A model generated the notes under the pieces. The model was not told where the DNA came from and did no database searches. It worked only from the letters and a program-made list of their open reading frames with translations. Below are positions 33,335-41,684 of a DNA stretch of 64,000 nt, piece after piece. This DNA comes from Rhodospirillales bacterium. Lineage in GTDB: Bacteria; Pseudomonadota; Alphaproteobacteria; Micavibrionales; Micavibrionaceae. Both the position numbers and the translations under genes were made by a program. The stretch is taken from the NCBI GenBank assembly GCA_023898785.1, contig CP060239.1:1488001-1552000 (forward strand), in the 5' to 3' direction. How positions within the stretch are numbered: the first letter of the stretch is position 1; each line of letters starts with the position of its first letter.

Positions 33335-34498
33335 TCATACTTTTACGTCTTCATAATTTTGTACGCTTATACTCACATCTCGAAGTATTTCCTGAATGCG
33401 CGCATTGATATTTTTGACTTCCTGAAACTGTCCGCCCAAAAGATACATCACATGTTCAATAACTTCCGATTCATAAAGCCGGACGGCTTTAATATCTGTG
33501 AGTGGTTCAGCAATACCACGCATCATACGTATATAAAGTGTCATAAGGCTTTCGAGCGAGCCGACAACAAGCAATTTAGTCCGTAAATGTTTCAAGGACT
33601 CGATCTGAAATTTCAGGAACGGGCGGAAATATTTTTTTATGAAGGCTTCGCTTTGCGCGAGCTCTATTAGGTTTGCATCAAGAATTATGTCCACTTCTGT
33701 TGGCTTTAAAAATAATTTTTTATCCCCGGTGCTTAAGATTTCCCGGTGCTCTTCAAGGAAATCTGTATAGGCTTTTGTTTCAGCCTGAATTTTGTCTTTT
33801 GCAGCTTCAACCTTCTTCTTATCGAATGCAAATTTGTTTTTTTCTGTTAGCAATTTTTCTATGGCTTTGCGTGCTTTGTCAAAATTTCCTGTCCTCAAAC
33901 CAGAGCGATAAGAACGCAGGAGTTTTTCTACTTGGTCTGCTCCATATATTTCAGATACGGCTTTTTCCGCTGCTGCATAGCGCGGATATATTTGTTCTAA
34001 AAGTTCTTTTGCTTGTTGTAAGCGCTTGTTGTCTTCGAGAAGTTGTGCTCTTTTTTTCCGCTGCTTGCTGAGCATTACGCCTGTTTCACTGGTCCAGATC
34101 ACTTCTTTTTCATTGCTTTCAGGGCTGCGTTTCATCTCAGCGTTAATAATGCCGATAGCCCTGCCAATCGCCATATAGCACAGCGCAAAATCAATAATGT
34201 TATTTTGCAGATCGTCGATAACGCTTGCAGCTTTTTCTTTTAGTTTTGCTGCATTCGGATGGTTTTTCTGGTTTATGTTTTTTTCTCTTTCCTGGCGCGC
34301 CCATCCTACCGAGTATGGAAAGAAGCTTTTGTAAAGTGTCGTAACGTCTGTTTCTTCTTTGGCAATTGTGTCTTTGGACGCCGTTTTTTCAACATGGCTG
34401 ATATATTCTTTCACGCATTCAACAAAGCGTGTACCAGCAACGCTTATATCGGCGTCGTCTTTAAGACCTATGACCTGAAGAAAATTCTGCTGCATCAT
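33335..34498 (-). CDS. Unknown helical/coiled-coil protein
   Basis: This 387-residue protein has no signal peptide or membrane helix and is predicted almost wholly helical. A Lys/Glu-rich central part (about 150-270, KKRAQLLEDNKRLQQAKELL) suggests a coiled coil. No known domain was recognised. It starts three bases after the small two-helix membrane protein gene and ends 19 bases before the fadN-like gene, so it is in a beta-oxidation transcript. Its function may be structural or regulatory; nothing in the sequence decides. Confidence 0.7.
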   Translation of the reverse strand: MMQQNFLQVIGLKDDADISVAGTRFVECVKEYISHVEKTASKDTIAKEETDVTTLYKSFFPYSVGWARQEREKNINQKNHPNAAKLKEKAASVIDDLQNNIIDFALCYMAIGRAIGIINAEMKRSPESNEKEVIWTSETGVMLSKQRKKRAQLLEDNKRLQQAKELLEQIYPRYAAAEKAVSEIYGADQVEKLLRSYRSGLRTGNFDKARKAIEKLLTEKNKFAFDKKKVEAAKDKIQAETKAYTDFLEEHREILSTGDKKLFLKPTEVDIILDANLIELAQSEAFIKKYFRPFLKFQIESLKHLRTKLLVVGSLESLMTLYIRMMRGIAEPLTDIKAVRLYESEVIEHVMYLLGGQFQEVKNINARIQEILRDVSISVQNYEDVKV

Positions 34499-34501
34499 GT
34501 T

Positions 34502-34762
34502 TTAGCCTTGCTTATTTCGCAGATAGATTTTTTCAATCCATAGAGCCTGTATCAATGGCAATGAAAGTGTCGAAAGCATATAAGCCATAACTGGAACAAG
34601 CGCGTGAAGCCAGGCGCCCTCGACGTGCAAAAAACTTAAATAGCCGCCGATGATCAGATATGTTCCCGCAGCGATAATGACGCGGCGTGTCCATGAGGTT
34701 TCCCATGCCTTGTTGGTTTCAACGCGGGCATTGCGCTTTGTTATCTCCTCTATCTGATTCAT
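34502..34762 (-). CDS. Small two-helix membrane protein
   Basis: The 86-residue protein has a polar N-terminus with the motif ETNKAWETSWTRR, known from a widespread uncharacterised small membrane-protein family, followed by two hydrophobic helices (about residues 28-46 and 52-72). It is separated from the downstream coiled-coil gene by three bases, so the two are probably translated together. Its start lies next to a dispersed repeat. Confidence 0.75.
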   Translation of the reverse strand: MNQIEEITKRNARVETNKAWETSWTRRVIIAAGTYLIIGGYLSFLHVEGAWLHALVPVMAYMLSTLSLPLIQALWIEKIYLRNKQG

Positions 34763-34763
34763 T

Positions 34764-34843
34764 CGTCATTGCGAGCGCAGCGAAGCAATCCAGCTCTGTA
34801 GATGGATTGCCGCGTCGGGCTTCGCCCTCCTCGCAATAACGAT
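34764..34843. repeat. Dispersed palindromic repeat, copy 3
   Basis: CGTCATTGCGAGCGCAGCGA opens the unit, AAGCAATCC and GGATTGCCGCG flank the centre, and CTCGCAATAACG closes it. It separates the thiolase gene from the two-helix protein gene, 11 bases after the thiolase stop. Confidence 0.88.
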
Positions 34844-34854
34844 AAAAAATTCAC

Positions 34855-35982
34855 TTAAACCCCCTCCAGAACAGTCGCGACGCCTTGGCCACCGCCGATG
34901 CACATGGTAGCCAGCGCGTATTTCTTTTTCTCGCGCTTCAGCAGGCTTGCGGCTTTGCCGGTGATGCGCGCGCCTGAGGTGCCCAGCGGGTGGCCCAGCG
35001 CGATAGCGCCGCCGTCGAGGTTGACTTTGCTGACATCGGCGCCAAGTTCTTTCAGCACAGATAACCCCTGCGCGGCGAAGGCTTCGTTGAGTTCGATAAT
35101 GTCGATGTCATCCAGCGTTAGCCCTGCGCGCTCCAATGCTTTTTGCGTGGCGGGTACGGGGCCAATTCCCATGATTTCCGCGGCGCAGCCAGCAACGGCG
35201 ACAGATTTGATCCGCGCGAGTTTGGGGAGTTTGTGTTTATCGGCGTATTCTTCGCTACACACCAGCACTGCAGCAGAGCCATCGGTGAGCGGTGAGGACG
35301 TTGCAGCGGTAACGCTGCCGTCTTCGAGGAAGGCGGGCTTAAGCTCGGCCAGTTTTTCAACATTCGAATCAGGGCGGATGGTGCCGTCGGTTTTGACATC
35401 GCCGATAGGCACGATTTCATCATCAAACTTGCCGGATTCGGCCGCAGCGGCGGCTTTTTTGTGAGAAGCAACAGCGAATTCTTCCTGCTCGGCGCGGGTG
35501 ATTTTATATTTTTTTGCCAGATTTTCAGCCGTTTCGCCCATGCCTATATAGGCTTGGGGGTATTTCTCAAAAATCGCTGGGTTGGGCATCGGGTTAAAGC
35601 CGCCCATGGGAATGCGGCTCATGGATTCTACGCCTGCGCAGATAAAGGCCTGGCCCGCACCCATTTGAATAGCACCGGCGGCGATATGAATGGCGCTCAT
35701 GGACGAACCACAAAAGCGATTGACAGTTGCGCCCGCGATTGAGACTGGTAAATCCGCATGATTTACAACCAGGCGCGCGATGTTAAAGCCCTGCTCGGCT
35801 TCAGGAAAAGCGCAACCCATCAATAAATCTTCGACGTCTTCGGCGTTCACGCCTGTATCTTTGACTAGGGCTTTGATGACTTCGGCAGCCATATCATCAG
35901 GACGCACCTTTGCCAGATCGCCCTTATTAGCGAAATGCATGGGAGAGCGTTTAAAGCCACAAATGACGACAGGTGTTTGCAT
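34855..35982 (-). CDS. fadA: Acetyl-CoA acyltransferase (thiolase)
   Basis: This thiolase cleaves 3-ketoacyl-CoA in the last step of beta-oxidation. The nucleophilic Cys is C91 in RFCGSSMSAIH; the His motif is NLDGGAIALGHPLG (near residue 335) and the second Cys is in MCIGGGQGVA near the end. The 375-residue length and substrate loop fit FadA-type rather than biosynthetic thiolases. The GGAGG ribosome-binding site is well spaced. It heads the minus-strand run thiolase, two-helix protein, coiled-coil protein, fadN-like and acyl-CoA dehydrogenase. Confidence 0.93.
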   Translation of the reverse strand: MQTPVVICGFKRSPMHFANKGDLAKVRPDDMAAEVIKALVKDTGVNAEDVEDLLMGCAFPEAEQGFNIARLVVNHADLPVSIAGATVNRFCGSSMSAIHIAAGAIQMGAGQAFICAGVESMSRIPMGGFNPMPNPAIFEKYPQAYIGMGETAENLAKKYKITRAEQEEFAVASHKKAAAAAESGKFDDEIVPIGDVKTDGTIRPDSNVEKLAELKPAFLEDGSVTAATSSPLTDGSAAVLVCSEEYADKHKLPKLARIKSVAVAGCAAEIMGIGPVPATQKALERAGLTLDDIDIIELNEAFAAQGLSVLKELGADVSKVNLDGGAIALGHPLGTSGARITGKAASLLKREKKKYALATMCIGGGQGVATVLEGV

Positions 35983-36097
35983 GGGAAGAACCTCCGGTAA
36001 GAATAAATTTTCATGATTCTATAATGATATAAAGGCCGGGTCGAGATGTTTTAAGAGCATGGAGAGATTAAGCCCTGGGACGAGTTTGATTTTGCAT

Positions 36098-36120
36098 TTG
36101 ACACACCTGATAAAATCAGG
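36098..36120 (+). promoter_or_regulatory. TTGACA -35 box with adjoining palindrome
   Basis: TTGACA at 36098-36103 is followed at once by the perfect palindrome CCTGAT-AAA-ATCAGG (36106-36120), which lies in the spacer of a possible promoter for the FYDLN gene. It is also upstream of the divergent thiolase gene. The palindrome could be an operator; the -10 element is not clear. Confidence 0.35.
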
Positions 36121-36177
36121 CAATTCAGATTTAAAGATTGAATGATTTTTAATGCGTTTGGCACAAGGAGAATGAGC

Positions 36178-36642
36178 GTGAATAAGGCTGCTGTGAAGAT
36201 TTCTGATCCACGGGGATTTAAGCGTATTTGCATGAATTGCGGGGCGCGTTTCTATGATATGAACAAACGTCCGATCATATGTCCTTCATGCGATACGGAG
36301 TTTAACAACGAGATGAAGCTTAAGGGCCGTAAGTCCCGCGCGAGCACAGCTCAGGAAGAGGCTGAAGGGCAAGTTACGAAGAAGACCTCTAAAGAAGCCA
36401 ACGGCGATGACGAGGATGAAATTGAAGAGGAGCCGGAAGACACTGAAATTGTCAGTCTTGATGATTTAGAAACTGCAGAAACAACAGATGATGATGACGC
36501 GCTAAATGTCGATCTTGACGACGATGATGATGACGATCTTGATGATCTTGATGTCGATAATGATTTGGATGATTTACAAGATCTCGACCCTGATGCTGAG
36601 CTTGACGAAGATGACGAGGGCGATGACGAAAGAAAGGATTAA
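36178..36642 (+). CDS. TIGR02300/FYDLN acidic-tail protein
   Basis: The N-terminal 45 residues hold a zinc-ribbon-like core (RICMNCGARFYDMNKRPIICPSC, with two CxxC pairs and the FYDxN motif). The remaining 110 residues are almost all Asp, Glu and Leu. This architecture defines the TIGR02300 family of Alphaproteobacteria; its role is unknown. GTG 36178 is preferred because AAGGAG lies seven bases before it; ATG 36172 is too close to that site. prmA follows after 29 bases. Confidence 0.9.
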   Translation: MNKAAVKISDPRGFKRICMNCGARFYDMNKRPIICPSCDTEFNNEMKLKGRKSRASTAQEEAEGQVTKKTSKEANGDDEDEIEEEPEDTEIVSLDDLETAETTDDDDALNVDLDDDDDDDLDDLDVDNDLDDLQDLDPDAELDEDDEGDDERKD

Positions 36643-36671
36643 CGCTTTGCTTATCAGTAAAGGATAGTTGT

Positions 36672-37580
36672 GTGTATAAAGTTTTCCTGCAGCTTCCTGC
36701 CAATTTGAGCACCGTTGATGTAGCCATTTTGAACGAATCTATGGGTGATTTATGCACCGCGCATTCGGCTCTGCGCACAGAAAACAACGAAAGCGCGCCG
36801 TGGATTTTGGAATGGCTGTTTGATACGCAGGCTGAAGAGAGGGTTTTGAGCGGTCGGATTGAAACTACGGCCAAGATTCATGGTATTGATTTACCAAAAA
36901 TTCTTAATTTTCAAAACGAAGACGTACCAGACCGGGATTGGCTGGCGTATTCCTATCGACAATTTCCGCCTTTTTCAGTCGGGCCGTTTTTTATTTACGG
37001 CGCGCATTATAACGACGGCGTTCCTGATGGACAAATGGGTTTGCAGATCGATGCCGCCACGGCATTTGGATCGGGTGAGCATGGCACGACCAAAGGCTGC
37101 TTGCAGGCGATGCTGGATTTGAAAGGACAAGGGGCATGCCCGTGGAATGTGCTGGATATGGGTACAGGCAGCGGCATTCTCGCGATTGCGGCATGGAAAC
37201 TTTGGAAAACGCCGGTACTGGCGGTTGATAACGATCCTGAAAGCGTTCGCGTTACGCAGCGGCATATGGAAGCTAACGGCGTGCCTGAGGGCAAGGGCAA
37301 TGTGCGAACGCTGGTCAATGAAGGGTTTTCAGGGAGCGCTGTGCAGGATAAAGGCCCGTATGATTTGATTATTGCGAATATTTTGCCCAGCCCGTTGAAA
37401 GAAATGGCCGCAGACCTTGTGGTCTGCACGGATGAAAACGGCGCAGTGATTTTGTCGGGCATTCTTAACGAACAAGCAGAAGATGTACTCAGAGTTTATC
37501 TCGCATTGGGGCTAGAGCATTGCAAGACGCTGGAAAATAGGGAATGGTCAACATTATTACTGCGCAAGACGGCGCCGTAA
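36672..37580 (+). CDS. prmA: Ribosomal protein L11 methyltransferase
   Basis: PrmA is an S-adenosylmethionine-dependent enzyme that trimethylates L11. The 302-residue protein has the linker motif AFGSGEHGTTKGCL (about residues 133-146), SAM motif I in LDMGTGSGILAIAA and the catalytic NILPSPL (near 235). The start is GTG with AAAGGA eight bases before. The 3' end overlaps the convergent membrane-protein gene by 24 bases. Confidence 0.93.
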   Translation: MYKVFLQLPANLSTVDVAILNESMGDLCTAHSALRTENNESAPWILEWLFDTQAEERVLSGRIETTAKIHGIDLPKILNFQNEDVPDRDWLAYSYRQFPPFSVGPFFIYGAHYNDGVPDGQMGLQIDAATAFGSGEHGTTKGCLQAMLDLKGQGACPWNVLDMGTGSGILAIAAWKLWKTPVLAVDNDPESVRVTQRHMEANGVPEGKGNVRTLVNEGFSGSAVQDKGPYDLIIANILPSPLKEMAADLVVCTDENGAVILSGILNEQAEDVLRVYLALGLEHCKTLENREWSTLLLRKTAP

Positions 37581-38216
37581 GACGATCAGATAAAGCAGCA
37601 CGAAATAAAAGAGATAGAGTTCCTCAACCTCACTGCCGCGTGAAAGAATAGGAAATTTTGTAAAAAGCTCAAAGATTTTATCAATTAGATTTACGCTTAC
37701 AGCCAGAGCTGCCGTAACCCCCAGGATTGCAGGTGGATAAATAATCTCAAATCTTTTGGGTAATACTGAGGGTTTAAAACGCTGTAAAAAAGGAATGATG
37801 AGGCCTCCAGTAACCGAACCAATCAGTAAAATTAAACGCGGTTTTTGATCGAGCCAGCTTGACGTATTGTGCAAATTGGTTTCGCCCTGATCGTTGATAT
37901 GAGCCCAATATTCGGGCGTTGACCATTTTAGAAAATGCTGCCCCCAACTCACCTCTTCACCTGCCACATAGAAGCAGCAGATAGCTGCCAGCCCAACCCA
38001 AGCATAAAGCCATTTTTGTTGAGGATACTTGAGCTTTGTAAGTGTACTCACCGCAACAAAAAATGCGGCACCAACAAAAATAAATTCGAAGAATTCATGC
38101 GGGCCAGATTCTGAATGCAGCTCTCCCAAAAGCTTTTGTGAAGCAAAAAGTTCAATAAGGGCTTGCGCAGCTAAAATAAGCAACGGGACCCAAAGCCACC
38201 AAATTTTATGCAGCAT
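37557..38216 (-). CDS. Integral membrane protein of unknown function
   Basis: This 219-residue protein has about six hydrophobic helices. Between helices 3 and 4 is the conserved stretch EEVSWGQHFLKWSTPEYW followed by GETNLHN, seen in a widespread uncharacterised bacterial membrane family. The ATG at 38216 overlaps the stop of a 64-residue gene by 11 bases, so the pair is translationally coupled; the frame could also start at 38237. Its end overlaps prmA. Confidence 0.75.
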   Translation of the reverse strand: MLHKIWWLWVPLLILAAQALIELFASQKLLGELHSESGPHEFFEFIFVGAAFFVAVSTLTKLKYPQQKWLYAWVGLAAICCFYVAGEEVSWGQHFLKWSTPEYWAHINDQGETNLHNTSSWLDQKPRLILLIGSVTGGLIIPFLQRFKPSVLPKRFEIIYPPAILGVTAALAVSVNLIDKIFELFTKFPILSRGSEVEELYLFYFVLLYLIVLRRRLAQ

Positions 38217-38400
38217 CTTGGACCTCTTCTTCATCAATAAGGCCGGGCTTCACAAGAGGGGAGTACACAGACCCGTTCGTTCTTTCAAATTGCTCGGCAA
38301 TTTGCGCAATTTTTTTTACCTTGTGTAAAAAACTCCGCAACGATATGGTCTTCGGCTTTTTCCAAACTGGAATATGCTCCGGCATATCCTTCATTGTCAA
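38206..38400 (-). CDS. Small unknown protein coupled to the membrane-protein gene
   Basis: The 64-residue basic-then-acidic protein (MTMKDMPEHIPVW to EEEVQDAA) has no membrane helix. Tight overlap with the following gene and a 20-base gap from the preceding DUF4919 gene support a real gene in a three-gene operon. No family was recognised. Another frame (38285-38473) overlaps it and seems less likely. Confidence 0.45.
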   Translation of the reverse strand: MTMKDMPEHIPVWKKPKTISLRSFLHKVKKIAQIAEQFERTNGSVYSPLVKPGLIDEEEVQDAA

Positions 38401-38420
38401 AACTCGTCCTAAAACTATTG

Positions 38421-39146
38421 CTACTGCCAGCCGGGCAAAAAACTGCCCTTACGGTCTCTTTCAAGCGCTTCAAGATATCTCATAGGAATAGAGGTGTTTA
38501 CGAAAACAGCACGTTTTTTCCCCGTATTGACATCAACAACGTCATGCATGTTGTAATAAATAATGCTTTCCTTCACCATCTGGCTGTCTATTTGCTGAAA
38601 GCCCATACGGTTAAACAGCATGGTTTCTTCGGATAGGGTAATCACATCATAGGCCCCGGCCAGCGTATAACCATCGCCGGATATAACAACCGTGTTCATC
38701 AATCCATCGCGGACCCACTGATAGAATTTATAGTCTCCAAAGCGTTTATCTTCGCGAGCCAGCGCAAGAGCATGGAGCACCACATCAATATGGGCCAGAT
38801 GGTCTCTGACCAGGGTTTTATAACCAAACAACGCTGTTGCTGCGCGTTCAGGGTCATCATCATTCATAACGACAAACGCAAGTTCATCCAGATCCTTCAG
38901 AACGCGCGTACCCATAGGGTCATATTGACGCGTTTGCGAATAATAGGAACGGAATTTCATAAAATCAAAACGCGGCGGTTTGAGTTCCAGGGCTTCTGTT
39001 GCCATCTGGTTGTAATATGGGTTTGCTAAATAGTTTTGACGATAATCCGTCGCTTTGACCTCGCTGATTGGCTGCGCATAAGCGACACCGCCGCCACTGA
39101 CATAGCTCAAAATAAGAAAAAGACTGTAATAGAAGATATGTCTCAT
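38421..39146 (-). CDS. DUF4919-type exported protein
   Basis: The 241-residue protein has a signal peptide (about residues 1-24, ending AYAQP) and a domain with FDFMKFRSYYSQTRQYDP, IDVVLHALALARE, VVISGDGYTLAGAYDVITLSEE and a terminal strand, which together fit DUF4919. The function is unknown; the mature protein should be periplasmic or surface-attached. The open frame extends to 39311, but ATG 39146 begins the signal peptide and avoids overlap with tuf. It is the first of three minus-strand genes. Confidence 0.75.
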   Translation of the reverse strand: MRHIFYYSLFLILSYVSGGGVAYAQPISEVKATDYRQNYLANPYYNQMATEALELKPPRFDFMKFRSYYSQTRQYDPMGTRVLKDLDELAFVVMNDDDPERAATALFGYKTLVRDHLAHIDVVLHALALAREDKRFGDYKFYQWVRDGLMNTVVISGDGYTLAGAYDVITLSEETMLFNRMGFQQIDSQMVKESIIYYNMHDVVDVNTGKKRAVFVNTSIPMRYLEALERDRKGSFLPGWQ

Positions 39147-39185
39147 GGCTTTTATTTTACCACGGTAATATTGAAATCGGCCAAT

Positions 39186-39212
39186 AAAAAAGGCCGGATT
39201 ACCCGGCCCTTT
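39186..39212 (-). terminator. Intrinsic terminator of tuf
   Basis: On the minus strand, GGGCCGGG-TAATC-CGGCC (six to seven base pairs) is followed by six T residues. It lies 23 bases after the tuf stop. Confidence 0.85.
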
Positions 39213-39234
39213 TGAATTCTTTATTAAAGTAAGC

Positions 39235-40413
39235 TTACTCGACGATTTTGGAGACGACGCCGGCACCGACGGTGCGGCCACCTTCGCGAATAGCAAAGCG
39301 CAGGCCTTCACTCATCGCGACAGGCGCGATCAACTCGACTTCCATACCGTTGATGTTATCGCCAGGCATCACCATTTCGGTGCCTGATGGCAATGTCACT
39401 TCACCGGTTACGTCCGTCGTTCTGAAGTAAAACTGCGGGCGGTACTTCGTAAAGAATGGTGTGTGACGACCGCCTTCATCCTTGGACAAAATGTAGGCTT
39501 CGGCCATGAATTTCTTGTGCGGAGTGATCGAGCCGGGCTTACACAAAACCTGACCGCGCTCAACGTCCTCACGCTTGGTCCCGCGCAGCAATACGCCGAC
39601 ATTGTCACCGGCTTCGCCGCGGTCAAGCAGCTTGCGGAACATTTCAACGCCCGTACAGACTGTTTTTTGCGTGTCGCGGATACCAACGATTTCAATCTCG
39701 TCGTTTACATTGATCACGCCCTGCTCAATACGACCCGTAACAACCGTTCCACGGCCGGAAATCGAGAATACGTCTTCAACAGGCATCAAGAAGTCTTTGT
39801 CAATTTCACGTGCAGGAGTCGGAATATATTCATCAACAGCCTTGAGCAGCTCAACAATCGAATTCTCGCCAATCTCAGGATCGCGGCCTTCCACGGCGGC
39901 CAAAGCAGAGCCTTTGATGATTGGAATTTCATCGCCAGGAAATTCATAAGATGACAGCAACTCGCGCACTTCCATCTCAACCAGCTCCAGCAATTCTTCA
40001 TCGTCAACCTGGTCGACCTTGTTCAGGTAAACAACCAGAGCAGGAACGCCAACCTGACGCGCCAGCAAGATGTGCTCACGGGTCTGCGGCATCGGACCGT
40101 CAGCCGCGTTCACAACCAAAATCGCACCGTCCATCTGCGCCGCACCCGTGATCATGTTCTTCACATAGTCCGCGTGGCCCGGGCAGTCCACATGCGCATA
40201 GTGGCGCTTGTCCGTCTCGTACTCAACATGAGCCGTCGAAATCGTGATCCCGCGCGCTTTTTCCTCAGGCGCCTTGTCGATCTTGTCAACGCTCTCACCA
40301 TTGCCATACTTCTTCGCAATCGCCGCCGTCAGCGTCGTCTTACCATGGTCAACGTGACCAATCGTACCAATATTCGCATGCGGCTTGTTTCTTTCAAATT
40401 TTTCCTTAGACAT
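39235..40413 (-). CDS. tuf: Elongation factor Tu
   Basis: EF-Tu delivers aminoacyl-tRNA to the ribosome. The 392-residue GTPase has G1 GHVDHGKTT (residues 19-27), G3 DCPGHADY, G4 NKVD and the effector region ARGITIS, followed by the two beta-barrel domains. The ribosome-binding site is GAAGGA, eight bases before ATG. It is monocistronic: an intrinsic terminator follows, and another hairpin lies between it and the tRNA genes upstream. A tRNA-Gly(UCC)-tuf order is also known from E. coli tufB. Confidence 0.97.
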   Translation of the reverse strand: MSKEKFERNKPHANIGTIGHVDHGKTTLTAAIAKKYGNGESVDKIDKAPEEKARGITISTAHVEYETDKRHYAHVDCPGHADYVKNMITGAAQMDGAILVVNAADGPMPQTREHILLARQVGVPALVVYLNKVDQVDDEELLELVEMEVRELLSSYEFPGDEIPIIKGSALAAVEGRDPEIGENSIVELLKAVDEYIPTPAREIDKDFLMPVEDVFSISGRGTVVTGRIEQGVINVNDEIEIVGIRDTQKTVCTGVEMFRKLLDRGEAGDNVGVLLRGTKREDVERGQVLCKPGSITPHKKFMAEAYILSKDEGGRHTPFFTKYRPQFYFRTTDVTGEVTLPSGTEMVMPGDNINGMEVELIAPVAMSEGLRFAIREGGRTVGAGVVSKIVE

Positions 40414-40488
40414 CTTTTCGTTCCTTCATCGTCTTAAGATGTGATGACCGGCGCCACGCCAGCCGTAATTAAACCAATGCTCTGATGT

Positions 40489-40524
40489 AAAAAAACCCGC
40501 TGATAAAGTCAACGGGTTTTTTGG
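40489..40524 (-). terminator. Terminator between the tRNA-Gly genes and tuf
   Basis: AAAACCCG and CGGGTTTT flank a 13-base loop, with T runs on both strands. On the minus strand it would stop the tRNA transcript about 30 bases past the tRNA-Gly(UCC) end, leaving tuf under its own promoter. Confidence 0.75.
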
Positions 40525-40550
40525 GTTTGGCAGAGATGTTATTAAAATGA

Positions 40551-40624
40551 TGGAGCGGGCGACCGGGATCGAACCGGCATATTCAGCTTGGAAGGCTGAC
40601 GTTCTACCATTGAACTACGCCCGC
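40551..40624 (-). tRNA. tRNA-Gly (anticodon UCC)
   Basis: The 74-base gene folds as a full cloverleaf: acceptor GCGGGCG, D arm GTTCAATGGTAGAAC, anticodon arm TCAGC-CTTCCAA-GCTGA (UCC), T loop TTCGATC, and an encoded CCA end. It lies upstream of tuf on the same strand. Confidence 0.96.
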
Positions 40625-40670
40625 ATTGGAGTGCCAGTATACTCATTCACTGGCCGTTGACAACATATTA

Positions 40671-40695
40671 TGGAGCGGGCGACCGGGATCGAACC
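40671..40695 (-). pseudogene. tRNA-Gly 3'-end fragment
   Basis: These 25 bases repeat the 3' end of the neighbouring tRNA-Gly(UCC) exactly (acceptor strand with CCA, T-arm half, T loop). The sequence after the T loop diverges, so the T stem cannot form and the rest of the tRNA is absent. Together with the intact gene it makes a direct repeat 120 bases apart, like the duplicated attachment site left by an element that integrates in a tRNA 3' end. It may also be a broken tRNA duplicate. Confidence 0.75.
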
Positions 40696-40747
40696 CCCTC
40701 GCGCAACGCCGTTGCGCGTTCCTTATAATAAAATAGCGGGTTCGATA
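40688..40747. repeat. Imperfect palindrome adjoining the tRNA fragment
   Basis: GATCGAACCC at 40688-40697 recurs inverted as GGGTTCGATA at 40738-40747. Inside lies a strong hairpin CGCGCAAC-GCC-GTTGCGCG (40702-40720) and an AT-rich stretch. The ends look like tRNA T-loop sequence. It may be a small mobile palindrome. Confidence 0.5.
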
Positions 40748-40799
40748 CGACTCCTGATGCTGGCCGGTATAAAAAATACTCTCCACTTCAATTAAGCGT

Positions 40800-40874
40800 T
40801 GGAGCGGGAGACGGGGATCGAACCCGCGGCCCTCAGCTTGGGAAGCTGATGCTCTACCACTGAGCTACTCCCGC
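40800..40874 (-). tRNA. tRNA-Gly (anticodon CCC)
   Basis: The 75-base gene has acceptor GCGGGAG, D arm GCTCAGTGGTAGAGC, anticodon arm TCAGC-TTCCCAA-GCTGA (CCC), T arm GCGGG-TTCGATC-CCCGT and an encoded CCA end. All stems pair. It is upstream of the UCC tRNA on the same strand, with the tRNA fragment between. Confidence 0.96.
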
Positions 40875-40976
40875 GTGGTGGGTAGAAATAATCTGATTTA
40901 GATCTGAAATCAAGTCCTTCGTCGGCTGCGCCGACATAATCTCGTCTAAGCGTTCGCTTTGCTCGCGCAAGTCTCA

Positions 40977-41684
40977 TTAAAAATCAAGGAATTCGAAATT
41001 GTTTTCGCAAAAATAATCAATCAGGGCACATACATCTTCAAAAATACCGGGCTGATCGTGCAGAAGAAAAATGTGAGGATGATCTGCCACTTTTAGTCCC
41101 TCATCTTGTTCTGCGCGGGCGATTAGATCTTCGCGGGTTTTTATAGGCTGGCGTCCGCGGTGCGTATCATTGAGCATCCAGTCCCGAGCAGTGAAGGTAT
41201 AAAGGCAATCAACAGTATTTGAAGGGTAAGACGACGGCATATCGGCAAAGGGCTGTGAAAAACCCTGATCATGCAAATATTGCTGGAGGATGCTGGTTTT
41301 GTTGTTCTCAACAATGCCGGCGCTATCAATCTGTTCAATCTTGCAGCCGTCACCGCGATCAATATAAGGAAATCGGTAATACTTTGCGGGACGCGAAATG
41401 CCACAACGTGCATAGGCCGCTTCGATCAAATGATCGCATTTTTCAAGATCATCCGCCCAGTCCTGCGGCTGCATATCTCCGGCAGGCTTATGAGCATAAG
41501 AATGATTACCGATCCGCAGGCCCTTAGTAATTGCATACTCAATGGCGCTCGGATTTTGCTCCAGCAACGCCCCGCGGACAAACAAAAGCGCTGGAATGTG
41601 GCGCGCGGTAAGAAAATCAACCAGCTTTTCCGTATCGGGCGATGGGCTGTCATCAATCGTCAAATAGGCCTTAGGCGCACTCAT
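40977..41684 (-). CDS. Polysaccharide deacetylase (NodB family)
   Basis: The 235-residue carbohydrate esterase has the NodB motifs: LTIDDSPS near residue 8-15 (catalytic Asp pair), GNHSYAH near 58 (two metal His) and YRFPYID near 103. The HDQPG near the C-terminus supplies the last His. No signal peptide is present, so the substrate would be cytoplasmic or the protein uses another export route. It overlaps the glucokinase gene by four bases, so the two are coupled. Confidence 0.87.
   Translation of the reverse strand: MSAPKAYLTIDDSPSPDTEKLVDFLTARHIPALLFVRGALLEQNPSAIEYAITKGLRIGNHSYAHKPAGDMQPQDWADDLEKCDHLIEAAYARCGISRPAKYYRFPYIDRGDGCKIEQIDSAGIVENNKTSILQQYLHDQGFSQPFADMPSSYPSNTVDCLYTFTARDWMLNDTHRGRQPIKTREDLIARAEQDEGLKVADHPHIFLLHDQPGIFEDVCALIDYFCENNFEFLDF

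Noticed and set aside
40671..40747. A third complete tRNA gene between the two tRNA-Gly genes
   Set aside because: Only the 3' end is present; D and anticodon arms are absent and the T stem is broken.
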